In this document: piece by piece, positions 25,583 through 34,152 of the stretch
Layout of the letters: each line of letters opens with the position of its first letter
Numbering within the stretch: the first letter of the stretch is position 1
NCBI GenBank assembly: GCA_902601865.1
Contig: CACKOX010000009.1
Span: forward strand, 1 to 51,822
From: an uncultured Alphaproteobacteria bacterium
GTDB lineage: Bacteria > Pseudomonadota > Alphaproteobacteria > HIMB59
DNA: 51,822 nt
Direction: 5' to 3'
The notes under the pieces: generated by a model
Told to the model about the DNA's origin: nothing
Databases searched by the model: none
What the model saw: the letters and a program-made list of their open reading frames with translations, nothing else
Position numbers and translations under genes: made by a program

Positions 25583-26483
25583 TATTAAAATCCTGAATAC
25601 TGCATAACGAGTATTTTTCTCCTTGAAAATTTTTAGGTAAAAAATTTAGCAAAGTTTTTTTTGGTCCAATTTCTATGAATGTATCGATTTCTTCATTTAA
25701 AATATATTGAATTGTATCTGACCACATTACTGGAGAGTGTATCTGAAGTGACAACTGGTTACTATATTCTTTTTCAGAAATATTTTTATAATTAATGAGT
25801 TTATGATTAGAAATTAAGTCAATATTAATTTTTTTAAATAAATTATTTTTAATTTTTTCACTGAATATTTTAGCGCTATCTTTCATTAAATCAGAGTGAA
25901 ATGGGGCTGAAACATTTAAAGGTATAAATTTACCGATTGGGTTTTGTTCTTTGAATTGATTAACTTTATCTTTAAGACCACATATAACAACTTGTCTATC
26001 AGAATTTATATTAGCCATATAAACACCATCTCCAAATAAAGTTTCATCAATTTTTGAATCCTCTTTTTTTAAGATTGCATACATTACGTATTTATTGGGG
26101 TCCGAGACGATTGACATCGCATCTCCTCGGTATTTAACTACTTCGAGCATTTCCTCGAAGTCTAATGTTTCGGCAAAGTATAAAGCACAATATTCGCCCA
26201 ATGAGTGGCCTGCTAAAGTTATTTTGGAAAAATTTTCGTGCAAATAATCTTTAAAAAGATCAATTATTATTGAACTAAACACAAAAATCATGGGTTGGCT
26301 ATATTGAGTTAAATTTATTAGGCTGGGGTCCTTTTGAGCTTCCAATAAATCATAACCAAGAATTTTTGAACTCATAGAATATCTCTTTCTTACCCAGTCA
26401 TATTTATTAACAAAATCAATGCCCATTTCTGGAAATTGTGAGCCTTGACCTGTAAAAAGCAAAGAAAGATTTTTGTTTGACAT
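25569..26483 (-). CDS. fabD: malonyl-CoA:ACP transacylase
   Basis: 304 residues. Loads malonyl onto ACP. FTGQGSQFPEMG opens the protein, the nucleophile Ser94 is in the GHSLG motif (92-96), and the active-site His196 is in SAPFHSDLM. EIGPKKTLLNF closes the family pattern. First gene of the fatty acid unit fabD-fabG-acpP-fabF-gmk; its ATG is 32 bases from the divergent rpsF start. Confidence 0.96.
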   Translation of the reverse strand: MSNKNLSLLFTGQGSQFPEMGIDFVNKYDWVRKRYSMSSKILGYDLLEAQKDPSLINLTQYSQPMIFVFSSIIIDLFKDYLHENFSKITLAGHSLGEYCALYFAETLDFEEMLEVVKYRGDAMSIVSDPNKYVMYAILKKEDSKIDETLFGDGVYMANINSDRQVVICGLKDKVNQFKEQNPIGKFIPLNVSAPFHSDLMKDSAKIFSEKIKNNLFKKINIDLISNHKLINYKNISEKEYSNQLSLQIHSPVMWSDTIQYILNEEIDTFIEIGPKKTLLNFLPKNFQGEKYSLCSIQDFNNVQG

Positions 26484-26505
26484 AGTTAAATTATATCTGT
26501 AGACA
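26477..26505 (+). promoter_or_regulatory. candidate rpsF operon promoter
   Basis: A perfect TTGACA (26477-26482) overlapping the fabD start codon, a 17-base spacer, then TAGACA (26500-26505, 3 of 6 matches), 10 bases before the rpsF ATG at 26516. Predicted leader about 3-4 bases. The strong -35 and exact spacing make this one of the better candidates. Confidence 0.4.
26490..26495 (-). promoter_or_regulatory. candidate fabD -10 element (TATAAT)
   Basis: Perfect TATAAT on the minus strand (26495-26490), 6 bases before the fabD ATG at 26483, which would give a leaderless transcript. No convincing -35 lies 17 bases upstream (CATGTA). It falls in the spacer of the opposing rpsF promoter, so the two promoters would compete. 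Confidence 0.35.
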
Positions 26506-26515
26506 CTCTTTTTAC

Positions 26516-26845
26516 ATGACTAACATATATGAAACAACAATTATAGTAAAACCTGACCTTGCTAATGATCAGTTGAAAAACCTAAATACTTCTATTGATC
26601 AATTTTTTTCTGAAAATAGTGTTTCTATTGGTTATAAAGAAGATTGGGGAATTAAAAATTTAAAATCACCAATAAAAAAGTATTCAAAAGGCTCATTTAA
26701 GTTTATGCGATTTGATGCTTCATCTGATTTCCCAAAAAAATTAGATGTTTTTTTGAAATTTAATACCGATTGTCTTCGTTTCCTAATTACAAAATCATTT
26801 AATCAATTAGAGGAGACCACCCCTCAAGTAAATAAAGACAATTAA
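26516..26845 (+). CDS. rpsF: 30S ribosomal protein bS6
   Basis: 109 residues. Binds bS18 on the 30S platform. The start YETTIIVKPDL is canonical, followed by the KSPIKKYSKGSFKFMRFDA beta segment and the FNTDCLRFLITK end of the fold. First gene of rpsF-rpsR-rplI-dnaB. Its stop overlaps the rpsR ATG in TAATG, so the two binding partners are translationally coupled. Confidence 0.95.
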   Translation: MTNIYETTIIVKPDLANDQLKNLNTSIDQFFSENSVSIGYKEDWGIKNLKSPIKKYSKGSFKFMRFDASSDFPKKLDVFLKFNTDCLRFLITKSFNQLEETTPQVNKDN

Positions 26846-27033
26846 TGAAAAAAAACTTAAATATTTCAAACGAAGAACTAATGAAGCTTGACTATAAGCA
26901 CACACATGTCCTTAAAAAATTTACTAATGATAATGGAAAAATTATACCTCAGAGAGTTACTAATATGTCTAGATCTATTCACACTAAAATTACTAAGGCA
27001 ATCAAACAGGCAAGATATTTGTCACTGATATAA
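26845..27033 (+). CDS. rpsR: 30S ribosomal protein bS18
   Basis: 62 residues, at the short end for bS18. Visible family blocks: LDYKHTHVLKKFTNDNGKIIPQRVTN and HTKITKAIKQARYLSLI (the RAIKRARxLALL motif). It starts within the rpsF stop and precedes rplI by 4 bases. Confidence 0.95.
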   Translation: MKKNLNISNEELMKLDYKHTHVLKKFTNDNGKIIPQRVTNMSRSIHTKITKAIKQARYLSLI

Positions 27034-27037
27034 CGAT

Positions 27038-27496
27038 ATGACCAAAGTTGTTGTTTTAGAAAAATTCAAAAAAAATTGGGACATAGGCTCTGTTGTGTCA
27101 GTTAAAGATGGATACGCAAGGAACTACTTGGTCCCAAACGGCAAAGCTAAATTTGCAACAAAAGAAAATATTGAAGATATAAAATCAATGGAAGAAAGTC
27201 TTTTGAAAAAAGACGATGAGAATAAATCTAATGCTAGTGCTACTGCTTCAAGAATCAATGAATTAAAATTCACAAAGGAAATAGCAGCTAAAGAAAATGG
27301 CGAGCTATATGGTTCATTAAGCGTATCAGATATTGTTTCTTTTTTAAGCCAAAACAATGTTAATATTCAAAAGAAGTTTATTAAACTTGGAAATAAAATT
27401 AAATCTACTGGGGAATACTCTGTAGATATAGACTTACACCCAGAGATAAATTGTTCACTTGATATTGAGATCTTATCCCCTAAAACCTCTGTCTAA
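27038..27496 (+). CDS. rplI: 50S ribosomal protein bL9
   Basis: 152 residues. Two-domain stalk-like protein near the L1 stalk. The N-terminal RNA-binding domain is clear: WDIGSVVSVKDGYARNYLVPNGKA. A long connecting helix and a C-terminal domain ending INCSLDIEIL follow. 39 bases separate it from dnaB. Confidence 0.95.
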   Translation: MTKVVVLEKFKKNWDIGSVVSVKDGYARNYLVPNGKAKFATKENIEDIKSMEESLLKKDDENKSNASATASRINELKFTKEIAAKENGELYGSLSVSDIVSFLSQNNVNIQKKFIKLGNKIKSTGEYSVDIDLHPEINCSLDIEILSPKTSV

Positions 27497-27535
27497 GACT
27501 ATCTTTTTCTAAATATATAAATAACTTACCATTAT

Positions 27536-28957
27536 ATGCTAAAGACATTTGAGAGCTTAAAAGATAATGATATCGAAATTATTGTCATTGCCTATTTAAT
27601 TAAACACCCAGAATTAATTGATACACATTTCGAATATTTAGATAATTCATTATTTGCTAATGTAGAAAATTTAAAAATTTTTAATGTTTTAGAAGATTTT
27701 CATAAATCACAAAAAAACGTTTCTATTGATACAATTAAGAATTACATCCCAGATATTCAATCTAAAACACATAAAAATTTATCATTTCAAATAGATCAAA
27801 TTGTTTTTTCAAAAGATGTTTTCTCAAATTATTTAGAAACTCTTCAAGAATTACATTTGAGAAGAGAGCTTTTTAAAATTACACAACATAAAAATAATGA
27901 ATCAATAACTTTTGAAACAACTAATAATATCAAAGATATTTTCTTGGACCTTGAAAAAAAATTATTTGATTTATCAAATTTAAAAAAAGATAATTATGAA
28001 TTTAGAAACTTTGCCTCTGTTACTAAAGCCTCTCTTCAACTAGTTGAAAAAGCATTCAAAAAGAAAGGTAAATACTCTGGTATAGTTTCAGGTTTTAGAG
28101 ATTTAGACAATATGTTAGGAGGTTTGCAAAATTCTGACTTGATTATTCTCGCGGGTAGACCATCAATGGGAAAAACTGCACTCGCAACAAATATAGCTTT
28201 TAATGCAGCTAAATATTTTTCTCAAGAAGAGGATAAGGGCTCTGTTGTAATGTTTTCTTTAGAAATGTCTGCTGAGCAAATTGGTTTGAGAATTTTAGCT
28301 GAACAATCCAAGATACCAAGTGACAAACTTCGTAAAGGTGAACTTAATGAAAAAGACTCTATAAACCTTCAAGACACATATCAGGAAATAAATAATTTAA
28401 ATTTCTTTTTTGATGATAGTCCTAATTTAACTGTTTCAGAATTAAGATCTAAGCTTCGTAGGTATAAAAATAATTATAATATCAAACTAGTTTTAATAGA
28501 TTATTTACAATTGATAAAACCTGAGAGCAATAAAGATAATAGAGTTAATGAGCTATCAGAAATAACCAGAAACTTAAAACAATTAGCTAAAGAATTTGAC
28601 TTACCTGTTATTTCACTCTCTCAGCTTTCCCGTCAAGTTGAAAGCAGAGATGATAAAAGACCTCTACTTTCTGATTTAAGAGAGTCTGGAAGCATTGAAC
28701 AAGATGCAGATGTTGTAATGTTTATATACAGAGAAAGCTACTACTTGCAAAGAAACGAGCCAACTAGAGGAGCTGAAGAGACTCAAGAGTCATATCAAAA
28801 AAAACATGACTCATGGAAAGATAGAAATGAGGATGTATTCAACAAAGCTGAATTACTTGTTGCAAAACAAAGAAATGGTCCTACTGGTAAGATTGAGCTA
28901 TACTTTGATGATAAATATACCAAATTCTTGGGAATTGAAAAAAATGCATCAAATTAA
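27536..28957 (+). CDS. dnaB: replicative DNA helicase DnaB
   Basis: 473 residues. Hexameric 5'-3' helicase of the replisome. The N-terminal primase-interacting helical domain occupies about 1-150. The RecA-like motor has Walker A GRPSMGKT at 207-214, Walker B LVLIDYLQLI, and SQLSRQVESRDDKRPLLSDLRESGSIEQDADVV (H3/H4 region). No intein is present at the Walker A site. It follows rplI in the conserved order; alr, often next in Alphaproteobacteria, is not there. Confidence 0.97.
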   Translation: MLKTFESLKDNDIEIIVIAYLIKHPELIDTHFEYLDNSLFANVENLKIFNVLEDFHKSQKNVSIDTIKNYIPDIQSKTHKNLSFQIDQIVFSKDVFSNYLETLQELHLRRELFKITQHKNNESITFETTNNIKDIFLDLEKKLFDLSNLKKDNYEFRNFASVTKASLQLVEKAFKKKGKYSGIVSGFRDLDNMLGGLQNSDLIILAGRPSMGKTALATNIAFNAAKYFSQEEDKGSVVMFSLEMSAEQIGLRILAEQSKIPSDKLRKGELNEKDSINLQDTYQEINNLNFFFDDSPNLTVSELRSKLRRYKNNYNIKLVLIDYLQLIKPESNKDNRVNELSEITRNLKQLAKEFDLPVISLSQLSRQVESRDDKRPLLSDLRESGSIEQDADVVMFIYRESYYLQRNEPTRGAEETQESYQKKHDSWKDRNEDVFNKAELLVAKQRNGPTGKIELYFDDKYTKFLGIEKNASN

Positions 28958-28965
28958 GATCTCAA

Positions 28966-29733
28966 ATGAAATTTATTGAAAATATTGGAGAAGTTTTAAT
29001 AAAGTTATTCTCTAGTTTGGGGAAATTTATTTTATTTATTATATTTTTTTTCAAATATTTATTTAGACCCAAATTTTATTTTAAAAATAATTTATCCTAC
29101 TTCTTTAATATTTTTATTGAATCGATACCAATAATAGCTTTGACGGGAATTTTTTCTGGAATGGTCCTTGCTTTACAATCTTATACTGGTTTCTCAAGGT
29201 TTTCTGCTGAGTCAGCTATCCCTAACATAGTTGTTTTAACTTTAACAAGAGAATTAGGACCTGTGTTGACAGGTCTTATGATTTCGGCAAGAGTTGGTTC
29301 ATCTATTGCAGCAGAAATTGCAACAATGAGAGTTACAGAACAGATTGATGCTCTTAAAACACTTAATACAAATTATTATAATTATCTAGTAACGCCTCGT
29401 GTTCTATCTTTAACTTTGGCCTTACCAATATTTGTAACATTAGTAGATTTTATAGGAGTGTTAGGGGGGTACATAGTGTCTGTACATAGGCTTGGATTTA
29501 ATGATAATTTGTACCTTTTAAATACAATTGATTTTTTAAGCTTAGGAGATTATCTATCAGGAATTTTTAAAGCAGTTGTTTTTGGATTTATCATATCAAG
29601 TGTAAGTTGTTATTGTGGCCTTTTTTCTGATAAAGGGGCGTTTGGAGTTGGATCTGCAACAACAAATGCAGTTGTTATATCCTCCATCCTAATATTATCA
29701 TCAAATTATTTTATTACAGAATTGTTCTTTTAA
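28966..29733 (+). CDS. mlaE: MlaE-family ABC permease (outer-membrane lipid asymmetry)
   Basis: 255 residues, about five or six membrane segments. Permease of the Mla phospholipid transporter. Recognised by SGMVLALQSYTGFSRF, then LTRELGPVLTGLMISARVGSSIAAEIATMRVTEQIDAL, the central conserved stretch of the MlaE/YrbE family, and the final GAFGVGSATTNAVV. It overlaps mlaF by one base (TAATG). No MCE-domain mlaD, mlaB or mlaC follows, so the substrate-binding parts must be elsewhere or absent. Confidence 0.92.
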   Translation: MKFIENIGEVLIKLFSSLGKFILFIIFFFKYLFRPKFYFKNNLSYFFNIFIESIPIIALTGIFSGMVLALQSYTGFSRFSAESAIPNIVVLTLTRELGPVLTGLMISARVGSSIAAEIATMRVTEQIDALKTLNTNYYNYLVTPRVLSLTLALPIFVTLVDFIGVLGGYIVSVHRLGFNDNLYLLNTIDFLSLGDYLSGIFKAVVFGFIISSVSCYCGLFSDKGAFGVGSATTNAVVISSILILSSNYFITELFF

Positions 29734-30431
29734 TGAAAATTGAAATTAAAAATCTAAAAAAGAAATTTAATGAAAATTATGTCTTAAAAGGCATAACTCT
29801 AACTATTGAAAAAAATAAATCTACTATAATACTAGGTCAATCAGGTTGTGGAAAATCTGTATTGATTAAGACTATCTATAAATTGTTTGATATTGAGAGT
29901 GGTTCCATTTTATATGATGGAAAGTCTGAAGTAGATATAGATAAATTTAGTATGCTGTTTCAATATGGTGCTCTCTTTGACAGTTTAAAAATATCTGAAA
30001 ATATTGCTTTTACTGATTTTATTAACAACAAAACAAATTTTAAAAAAAAGGTTTATTCACTGATGAATGATGTTGGCTTAGATAAATCAATATTTGATCT
30101 ATACCCATCAGAGATATCTGGTGGTATGAAAAAAAGAGCTGCATTTGCCAGAGCTCTATATAAAAACCCTAAAGTAATTTTTCTTGATGAGCCCACAACA
30201 GGTTTGGACCCAATAAATAGTGATAAAATTAATGAATTAATATTAAGAGTTATAACTAAAAGGAAGATTACTGCTGTAAGTATAACTCATGACATTAAAA
30301 GTGCTATTAAAACAGGAGATAATTATTATTTTATAGATAAAGGAGTCATTCAAGATAAAGGAGATTGCAAGAAAATTTTAAAAACAAAAAATAAAATTTT
30401 TAAATCATTCATTTCGGGAGCAAAATACTAA
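29733..30431 (+). CDS. mlaF: MlaF-family ABC transporter ATP-binding protein
   Basis: 232 residues. Walker A GQSGCGKS at 35-42, signature ISGGMKKRAAFARAL, Walker B VIFLDEPTTGLDP, and the switch His in SITHD. The KKRAAFARA variant and the FQYGALFDSL Q-loop are typical of MlaF (family form FQxGALFDSL). Paired with the preceding mlaE by overlapping stop and start. radA, which usually lies between this gene and cvpA in related genomes, is absent. Confidence 0.92.
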   Translation: MKIEIKNLKKKFNENYVLKGITLTIEKNKSTIILGQSGCGKSVLIKTIYKLFDIESGSILYDGKSEVDIDKFSMLFQYGALFDSLKISENIAFTDFINNKTNFKKKVYSLMNDVGLDKSIFDLYPSEISGGMKKRAAFARALYKNPKVIFLDEPTTGLDPINSDKINELILRVITKRKITAVSITHDIKSAIKTGDNYYFIDKGVIQDKGDCKKILKTKNKIFKSFISGAKY

Positions 30432-30436
30432 TAAAA

Positions 30437-31000
30437 ATGAATTTTTTAGGTTTAAATTATTTCGATTACATATACCTGATCTTATTAATTATGTTTGCAA
30501 TTTTTTTTGGTATAAAAGGAGCTACTAAATCTATTAGCTATAGTCTAAAAATCATTTTATCTATTTCTTTACCTTTCATTTTTTATAAAAGGGTACTTAA
30601 TTTTTCACTAGAAAGATTAAATATTGAATACCTAATTTCTTTACAAGATAAAAATGCAATTTTTTTAGAAATAATATCATTTATTATTTTATTTTTAATG
30701 ACATACATTATCTTTTCTATATTAGAAAAGGCTTTAAATTTAAAATCTCCCTCTCAACTCGAATTCAGAATTTTAGATATAATAATTGGTTCAATATATG
30801 GAATTATTATATTTTCAATCATATTTTATTTTTCTTATGTTGTTTTTTTAAAAAATTATATTGACGAAAAAAACAGAATAATGAAATTTAATATTTCAAT
30901 GTATGAAAACCTTATATATAAAGGGACTGATCTTGAGAAAAAAATACAAAAAGACTCATCTGCCAAAGAAGAAAAGAATGACAAAAACGAACTCTACTAA
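30437..31000 (+). CDS. cvpA: CvpA family membrane protein
   Basis: 187 residues. An inner-membrane protein of the colicin V production family with four hydrophobic segments; its true role is unsettled. The N-terminal FDYIYLILLIMFAIFFGIKGATKSI fits the family pattern in which a first helix is followed by a Gly-rich turn, and the position directly before purF is the classic cvpA-purF pair. The Lys-rich C-terminus overlaps the start of purF by 23 bases. Confidence 0.85.
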   Translation: MNFLGLNYFDYIYLILLIMFAIFFGIKGATKSISYSLKIILSISLPFIFYKRVLNFSLERLNIEYLISLQDKNAIFLEIISFIILFLMTYIIFSILEKALNLKSPSQLEFRILDIIIGSIYGIIIFSIIFYFSYVVFLKNYIDEKNRIMKFNISMYENLIYKGTDLEKKIQKDSSAKEEKNDKNELY

Positions 31001-32429
31001 AATTAGAGAGGAATGTGGGGTCTTTGGTATTTCAAGTATAAATGACGCTTCAGCTTTAGCTGCTCTAGGTTTACACGCGTTACAGCATCGTGGGCAAGAA
31101 GGTTGTGGTATAGTTTCTTATGATGGTAAAAATTATTATTCCGAAAAAAGATTTGGACTTGTTGGAGATAATTTTAATAACGAAGATACGATCAAGAAAT
31201 TACCTGGTTCTTTTGCTATTGGGCATAATAGATATAGCACCACTGGGGGGAAAATATTAAGAAATGTTCAACCTTTTTTTGCCGACACCAATGCTGGTGG
31301 TATAGGTGTCTCTCATAATGGTAATTTTACTAATGCTATTACTTTAAGAAAACAACTAGTTGAAGATGGAGCAATTTTTTATACAACCTCAGACTCTGAA
31401 ACTATAGTTCAATTAATTGCAAGATCAAAAAAAGAAAAAAATATTGATAAAATTATAGAGGCTATTTCACAAATTCAAGGTGGTTATGCTTTGGTAATGC
31501 TTACTAAAAATATTTTAATTGGAGCAAGAGATATTTATGGTATCAGACCATTAGTTATTGGTAAAATCAATAAGTCTTATGTTCTAGCCTCTGAAACATG
31601 TGCTTTAGATATTATTGGTGCAGAATTTGTGAGAGAAGTTGAAAATGGTGAAATTGTTTATATTGAAGATAATGAATTACACAGTCTTAAACCGTTTGGT
31701 AACCATACTCCTCGACCTTGTGTATTTGAGTATATTTATTTTTCGCGGCCAGATAGTATTTTAAGAGGGAAAACTGCCTATGAGTATAGAAAAAACCTAG
31801 GAAGAGAATTAGCGAAAGAAGATAATGTAGATGCAGAATTAGTTGTACCTGTACCAGACTCAGGAAATGCAGCAGCTATAGGATACAGTCAAGAAAAGAA
31901 AATAAATTTTGATTTGGGTTTAATAAGAAACCATTATGTTGGAAGAACTTTTATTGAACCAGGTCAACAAATTAGGAGTTTAGGAGTTAAATTAAAGTTA
32001 AATGCTAACAAAAGTTCAATTGAAAATAAGAAAATAATATTAGTAGATGACTCTTTAGTTCGAGGAACAACCTCTCATAAGATTGTAAAGATGCTTTATG
32101 ATGCTGGAGCCAAAGAAGTTCATTTAAGAATAGCATGCCCTGAAATAAAATATCCAGATTTTTATGGAGTTGACATGCCTACTAAAAAAGAATTGTTAGC
32201 TGCTAACAAAAGTGTAGAAGAAATATGTGATTATGTAAAAGCAAAAAGTTTAAAATTTCTTTCATTAGAGGGGCTCTATATAGCTCTAGGATATTTGAAA
32301 AGAGATAATAAAACACCTCAATTAACAGATCATTATTTCACAGGTGATTATCCAATTAAATTAATAGACCAATTAGGTGATAATAAAATAACACAGCTAT
32401 CTTTACTAAGTGCTGGGTCTAATATTTAA
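30978..32429 (+). CDS. purF: amidophosphoribosyltransferase
   Basis: 483 residues from the ATG at 30978 (an upstream in-frame ATG at 30903 lies within cvpA and adds 25 unrelated residues). First step of purine synthesis. The N-terminal glutaminase nucleophile Cys13 (REECGVFG) implies removal of a 12-residue propeptide. GHNRYSTTGG, SHNGNFTNA and SDSET follow. The PRPP motif is IILVDDSLVRGTTS. The Cys of HPCFYGID and the CxxC that hold the Fe-S cluster in Bacillus PurF are replaced (YPDFYGVD; DHYFTGDYP), so no cluster is expected. Confidence 0.95.
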   Translation: MTKTNSTKIREECGVFGISSINDASALAALGLHALQHRGQEGCGIVSYDGKNYYSEKRFGLVGDNFNNEDTIKKLPGSFAIGHNRYSTTGGKILRNVQPFFADTNAGGIGVSHNGNFTNAITLRKQLVEDGAIFYTTSDSETIVQLIARSKKEKNIDKIIEAISQIQGGYALVMLTKNILIGARDIYGIRPLVIGKINKSYVLASETCALDIIGAEFVREVENGEIVYIEDNELHSLKPFGNHTPRPCVFEYIYFSRPDSILRGKTAYEYRKNLGRELAKEDNVDAELVVPVPDSGNAAAIGYSQEKKINFDLGLIRNHYVGRTFIEPGQQIRSLGVKLKLNANKSSIENKKIILVDDSLVRGTTSHKIVKMLYDAGAKEVHLRIACPEIKYPDFYGVDMPTKKELLAANKSVEEICDYVKAKSLKFLSLEGLYIALGYLKRDNKTPQLTDHYFTGDYPIKLIDQLGDNKITQLSLLSAGSNI

Positions 32430-32915
32430 TTGTCTACAAATCAGATCTTAATTATTTTAAACGGGGAGGATCAAAGAATATTATCTTCAAAGTCCAATAA
32501 GATTATTTTAGCAGAGAAAAAATTACAAAATATAAAACATGATCATACATTACTTCAAAGCAATTTTGAGTCACTAGAAGATTTAATCAAAGCAGAGGCA
32601 ATTATAAAAAATTTATTTTTAAAAATTGATGAGTTAGTAATAATTAATAAGGATATTGATTTAAATATGATCTCTTATCAATATGACTATAGTCACATAA
32701 AAAAAAATTATCAAGTATTAGTAAATATTATTTATTTTATTAATTTACTTATACCATTATTCAATCATGAATTTCGTTTTGTTTTATCATTTGAAAAAGA
32801 TAATCACTATAAAATTCACCTGAATAATTTTAAAATATCATTAATAAATTATCTTAATTCTATAAAAATAGACTTAGTTAAATCAAATTATATTGATATT
32901 AAAAAATTAGATTAA
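32430..32915 (+). CDS. probable relic of a short-chain dehydrogenase downstream of purF
   Basis: 161 residues from a TTG directly after the purF stop. In Alphaproteobacteria purF is commonly followed by an SDR gene. The pattern here can be laid on that fold: IDELVIINK for LDxLVxNAG, HIKKNYQVLVNIIYFINLLIPLF for the VNL-helix, FRFVLSFEK for the catalytic-Ser strand, and HLNNFKISLINYL for YxxSKAAL with Tyr replaced by Leu and Lys kept. The N-terminal TGxxxGxG motif is gone. The frame is open, so the protein may still be made, perhaps as a structural leftover. The 3' end overlaps der by 17 bases. Confidence 0.5.
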   Translation: MSTNQILIILNGEDQRILSSKSNKIILAEKKLQNIKHDHTLLQSNFESLEDLIKAEAIIKNLFLKIDELVIINKDIDLNMISYQYDYSHIKKNYQVLVNIIYFINLLIPLFNHEFRFVLSFEKDNHYKIHLNNFKISLINYLNSIKIDLVKSNYIDIKKLD

Positions 32916-34152
32916 AATTTATCCCCTTTAGTTTTAACTCTCTAATTAAAATTTTTGATAAAAATGTCTTAATATGAGGTTTGATATTTTTTTTTGAAAA
33001 ATTACATGAAATTTTAAAATAATTTTTTTTATTAACTGTAAAAGCAGTAATAAAATAAATTTTAAATTCTTTAGAATTTTTCTGAATTTTTCCTAATTCT
33101 CCGTTTACTGATTTAATAATCTTATTTAAATAAGAAGTTTTAAAAACAAATTTATTGTTTAGTTGATCACTTACAATTTGAAGTATTTTTGATTTAGAAG
33201 AATTTAATGCAGAAATAAAATGTATGTTTAAAGAAGAATAATAATTATGATTAGAGGAGAGATATTTTAGAAATTTTTGCTGGTACAAAGATATATTTTC
33301 TATTAAGTCAATTTTATTAACCAAAACTAAAAAAGGTTTGTTTCTTTTAGATAGGGATCCTATTAAGGATAAATCTAATCTTGTCTCAGAATTTGCATCC
33401 AATAAAAGCACAATTAATGATGATTTTTTTATAAAATATTCAGATTGCTCAAGTGAAAGTTTTTCAAAATCAAGATTTTTTCTTTTGGATCTACTCCTGA
33501 TGAAACCAGCTGTATCAATAAATTCTAAAGTTTGGTTTTTATACTTAACATCCCAATTGACTGCGTCACGGGTTGTATGGAGATGAGGTGACGTCTTAGA
33601 CAGAGATACACTCATTATTTTGTTAAAAAGAGTCGATTTTCCCGTATTTTCTTTTCCAAAAATTGCTACTGTTTTTTTATTTAAAGTTTCACTATTTAAA
33701 CTTTGTTTTTCATTCTCAATAGATAAATATTTTTTTAATGATGTTAAGTTATCAGAATAATTTGTAAAAACTTTATCAAACAAATTTGATATAAAGTTTT
33801 TTTCATCAATTTTCTTAAATGAGAAAAGTAAAAGATTAAATTTTTTAGAATGTAATTGCTTACATATTATTAAATCTTCATTAGTAAAAGATGAAGTTAA
33901 ATAAATAAATTTTATATTATTTAAACTTAGTTCTGAAATTTTATCAAAGAGAATGGTAAAGTCCCTTGCTTTATAAAATCCTGGTGTATCATATATATTG
34001 TATTCAAAATTTTCTGATAAAATATTTTTCCTAATTATATCTATTGTAGTATTAGCTTTTGGGTTAGATATTGTTTTATGTGTTTTAGAAAAGAGATTAA
34101 AAAGGTGTGATTTTCCTTCATTAACTTTGCCAATAATAAAGTAATTATTCAC
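32899..34152 (-). CDS. der: ribosome-assembly GTPase Der (EngA), first G domain degraded
   Basis: 417 residues, shorter than the usual 440-490. Der has two tandem GTPase domains and a KH-like domain and acts in 50S assembly. G domain 1 keeps P-loop GKVNEGKS (8-15) and DTPG (55-58), but the NKxD specificity motif reads KKID (113-116). G domain 2 is intact: GKENTGKS (166-173), DTAGF and NKID. A C-terminal KH-like domain follows. Last gene of the thioredoxin-like/YfgM-like/BamB-like/der unit, overlapping the BamB-like gene by 8 bases. Confidence 0.9.
   Translation of the reverse strand: MNNYFIIGKVNEGKSHLFNLFSKTHKTISNPKANTTIDIIRKNILSENFEYNIYDTPGFYKARDFTILFDKISELSLNNIKFIYLTSSFTNEDLIICKQLHSKKFNLLLFSFKKIDEKNFISNLFDKVFTNYSDNLTSLKKYLSIENEKQSLNSETLNKKTVAIFGKENTGKSTLFNKIMSVSLSKTSPHLHTTRDAVNWDVKYKNQTLEFIDTAGFIRSRSKRKNLDFEKLSLEQSEYFIKKSSLIVLLLDANSETRLDLSLIGSLSKRNKPFLVLVNKIDLIENISLYQQKFLKYLSSNHNYYSSLNIHFISALNSSKSKILQIVSDQLNNKFVFKTSYLNKIIKSVNGELGKIQKNSKEFKIYFITAFTVNKKNYFKISCNFSKKNIKPHIKTFLSKILIRELKLKGINFNLIF

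Noticed and set aside
30903-30977. 25-residue N-terminal extension of PurF from the ATG at 30903
   Set aside because: Lies inside cvpA and adds a Lys-rich stretch unlike any PurF; the ATG at 30978 gives a normal propeptide length.
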